51,658 nt of DNA from Candidatus Thorarchaeota archaeon (GTDB taxonomy: Archaea; Asgardarchaeota; Thorarchaeia; Thorarchaeales; Thorarchaeaceae), in the NCBI GenBank assembly GCA_016840685.1, contig JAEORX010000005.1, positions 1 to 51,658 of the forward strand, in the 5' to 3' direction. Shown piece after piece: positions 50,858-51,658 of the stretch (positions within the stretch are counted from its first letter, which is position 1; each line of letters begins with the position of its first letter). Made by a program: the position numbers and the translations under genes. Below the pieces are notes generated by a model. It made no database searches, was not told the DNA's origin, and worked only from the letters and a program-made list of their open reading frames with translations.

Positions 50858-51643
50858 GTGTCTGAACAGGAAGTACTCTATGATGTAACTGATGGAATTG
50901 CTACCATTACAATAAATCGCCCTACAAAGTACAACGCCTTAAACACCAATGTACGAGCTGCAATGAGTGATTTTCTCAAGCAAGCAGAAGATGATCCTAC
51001 AGTCCGCGTTGTCATTCTTACTGGTGCTGGTGAAAAAGCATTTGCTGCAGGGGCTGACATAACAGGATTCCCTGGTCTCAATTCAAAAGAAATTCGCGAA
51101 CCAGCCAAGCAGGGTCAAGACCTGAGTGTGTATATTGAATCAATGAGCAAACCAGTGATTGCAGCAGTGAATGGTTTTGCACTAGGAGGAGGTTGCGAGC
51201 TTGCCATGGCCTGCGATATCCGATATGCTTCGGGAAATGCAAGATTTGGACAACCTGAAATCCTTCTAGGGATTATCCCCGGATATGGTGGTACAGTACG
51301 ACTTCCGCGGATAGTGGGTCTCGGAAGAGCAAAAGAGCTTGTATTCACTGGGGATCAGATTAATGCAGAAGAAGCATATCGAATAGGTCTTGTAAACAAA
51401 GTGTTTGAGTCCATTGAAGCCCTCCACGAGGGTGTTAAGGAACTTGCATCTAAACTTGTGGAAAAACCCGGAGTGGCAATCAAGATGGCAAAGCAATCGC
51501 TGAATAATGCTTGGCAACAGAATCTAAGTGATAGTCTCGCGTTTGAACTCGATGTTTTTTGTCAAACATTTGATACTGAAGACAAAGAGGAAGGAGTTGC
51601 AGCATTTCTCGAGAAACGCAAAGCCACTTTCAAACATAAGTAG
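50858..51643 (+). CDS. Enoyl-CoA hydratase/isomerase 2
   Basis: 261 residues, GTG start with a strong AGGAGG Shine-Dalgarno. Crotonase fold with oxyanion-hole motifs F-A-A-G-A-D-I and N-G-F-A-L-G-G-G-C-E, and both catalytic glutamates (G-G-G-C-E and Q-P-E-I-L-L-G), as in short-chain crotonases. It is closer to bacterial FadB1/crotonase sequences than the first copy (G-Y-G-G-T-V-R-L-P-R). The two copies are distinct enzymes, probably with different chain-length or substrate preference. It runs to 15 bp from the window end. Confidence 0.93.
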   Translation: MSEQEVLYDVTDGIATITINRPTKYNALNTNVRAAMSDFLKQAEDDPTVRVVILTGAGEKAFAAGADITGFPGLNSKEIREPAKQGQDLSVYIESMSKPVIAAVNGFALGGGCELAMACDIRYASGNARFGQPEILLGIIPGYGGTVRLPRIVGLGRAKELVFTGDQINAEEAYRIGLVNKVFESIEALHEGVKELASKLVEKPGVAIKMAKQSLNNAWQQNLSDSLAFELDVFCQTFDTEDKEEGVAAFLEKRKATFKHK

Positions 51644-51658
51644 AACTACATTGTGTTT

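Noticed and set aside
1-51658. CRISPR arrays, insertion sequences, tRNA or rRNA genes
   Set aside because: I saw no regularly spaced repeats, transposase-like products, terminal inverted repeats or tRNA-like T-arm sequences in the intergenic gaps.

Overview
The window looks like a chromosomal piece of an archaeon, most likely an Asgard archaeon of the Thorarchaeia type. Direct evidence for archaea: a proteasome alpha subunit, archaeal D-aminoacyl-tRNA deacylase (DtdA), ADP-forming acetyl-CoA synthetase, TrmB-like regulation, a thiolase/DUF35 pair, TATA boxes about 26 bp upstream of leaderless or short-leader genes, and GGTGA-type Shine-Dalgarno sites. The Asgard placement is inferred from the mix of a bacterial-type arginine decarboxylase, long coiled-coil proteins, a Ras-fold-like pseudo-GTPase and a complete beta-oxidation gene set; no rRNA or other marker is present to prove it.

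Layout. 1-2088 (minus): sulfur-relay operon tusA-dsrE-iscS-iscU, in which the IscS lacks the PLP lysine. 2203-4498 (plus): Zn alcohol dehydrogenase and M24 peptidase. 4491-12982 (minus): a five-gene run with a beta-propeller/zinc-ribbon protein, a Cache-HAMP-TPR-VWA receptor, a Cache-HAMP receptor, arginine decarboxylase SpeA and LarE. 13052-14128: divergent histone-deacetylase-family enzyme. 14132-21401: RACo-like ferredoxin/ASKHA protein, PAS histidine kinase, NrdG-type radical SAM activase, PsmA, RimK-type ligase and a degenerate beta-carbonic-anhydrase-like protein. 21383-28228: PD-(D/E)XK nuclease, winged-helix regulator, a gene interrupted by an in-frame TGA, coiled-coil proteins and dtdA. 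28285-32178: a 1297-residue wHTH/coiled-coil/TrmB-C protein preceded by four TGTCA half-sites. 32179-40834: acetyltransferase, zinc-ribbon membrane protein, pseudo-GTPase, acidic protein, E1-like enzyme, DUF362, aminotransferase, YkgJ protein, a tandem pair of unknown cysteine-rich paralogues and a 46-residue ribbon-helix-helix protein with its own dyad and terminator. 41020-51643: acyl-CoA metabolism, with ADP-forming acetyl-CoA synthetase and a P-loop/DRTGG partner, nitroreductase, an unknown two-RHH-like protein, SCP2-like protein, 3-hydroxyacyl-CoA dehydrogenase, two enoyl-CoA hydratases, thiolase with its DUF35 partner, and a 2[4Fe-4S] ferredoxin.

How the genes work together. The right third can carry beta-oxidation (or its reverse) from enoyl-CoA to acetyl-CoA, with ATP recovery by the ADP-forming ligase and electrons handled by a nitroreductase-like flavoprotein and ferredoxin. 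The left operon could load Fe-S clusters from sulfane sulfur instead of cysteine. The most novel candidate is the 4491-12982 operon: both Cache sensors keep the amino-acid-sensor residues W-Y, Y-x-D and the downstream D, but the carboxylate-binding Arg is replaced by Glu, next to the gene that makes the amine agmatine. That suggests an undescribed amine-responsive membrane system with a von Willebrand A output.
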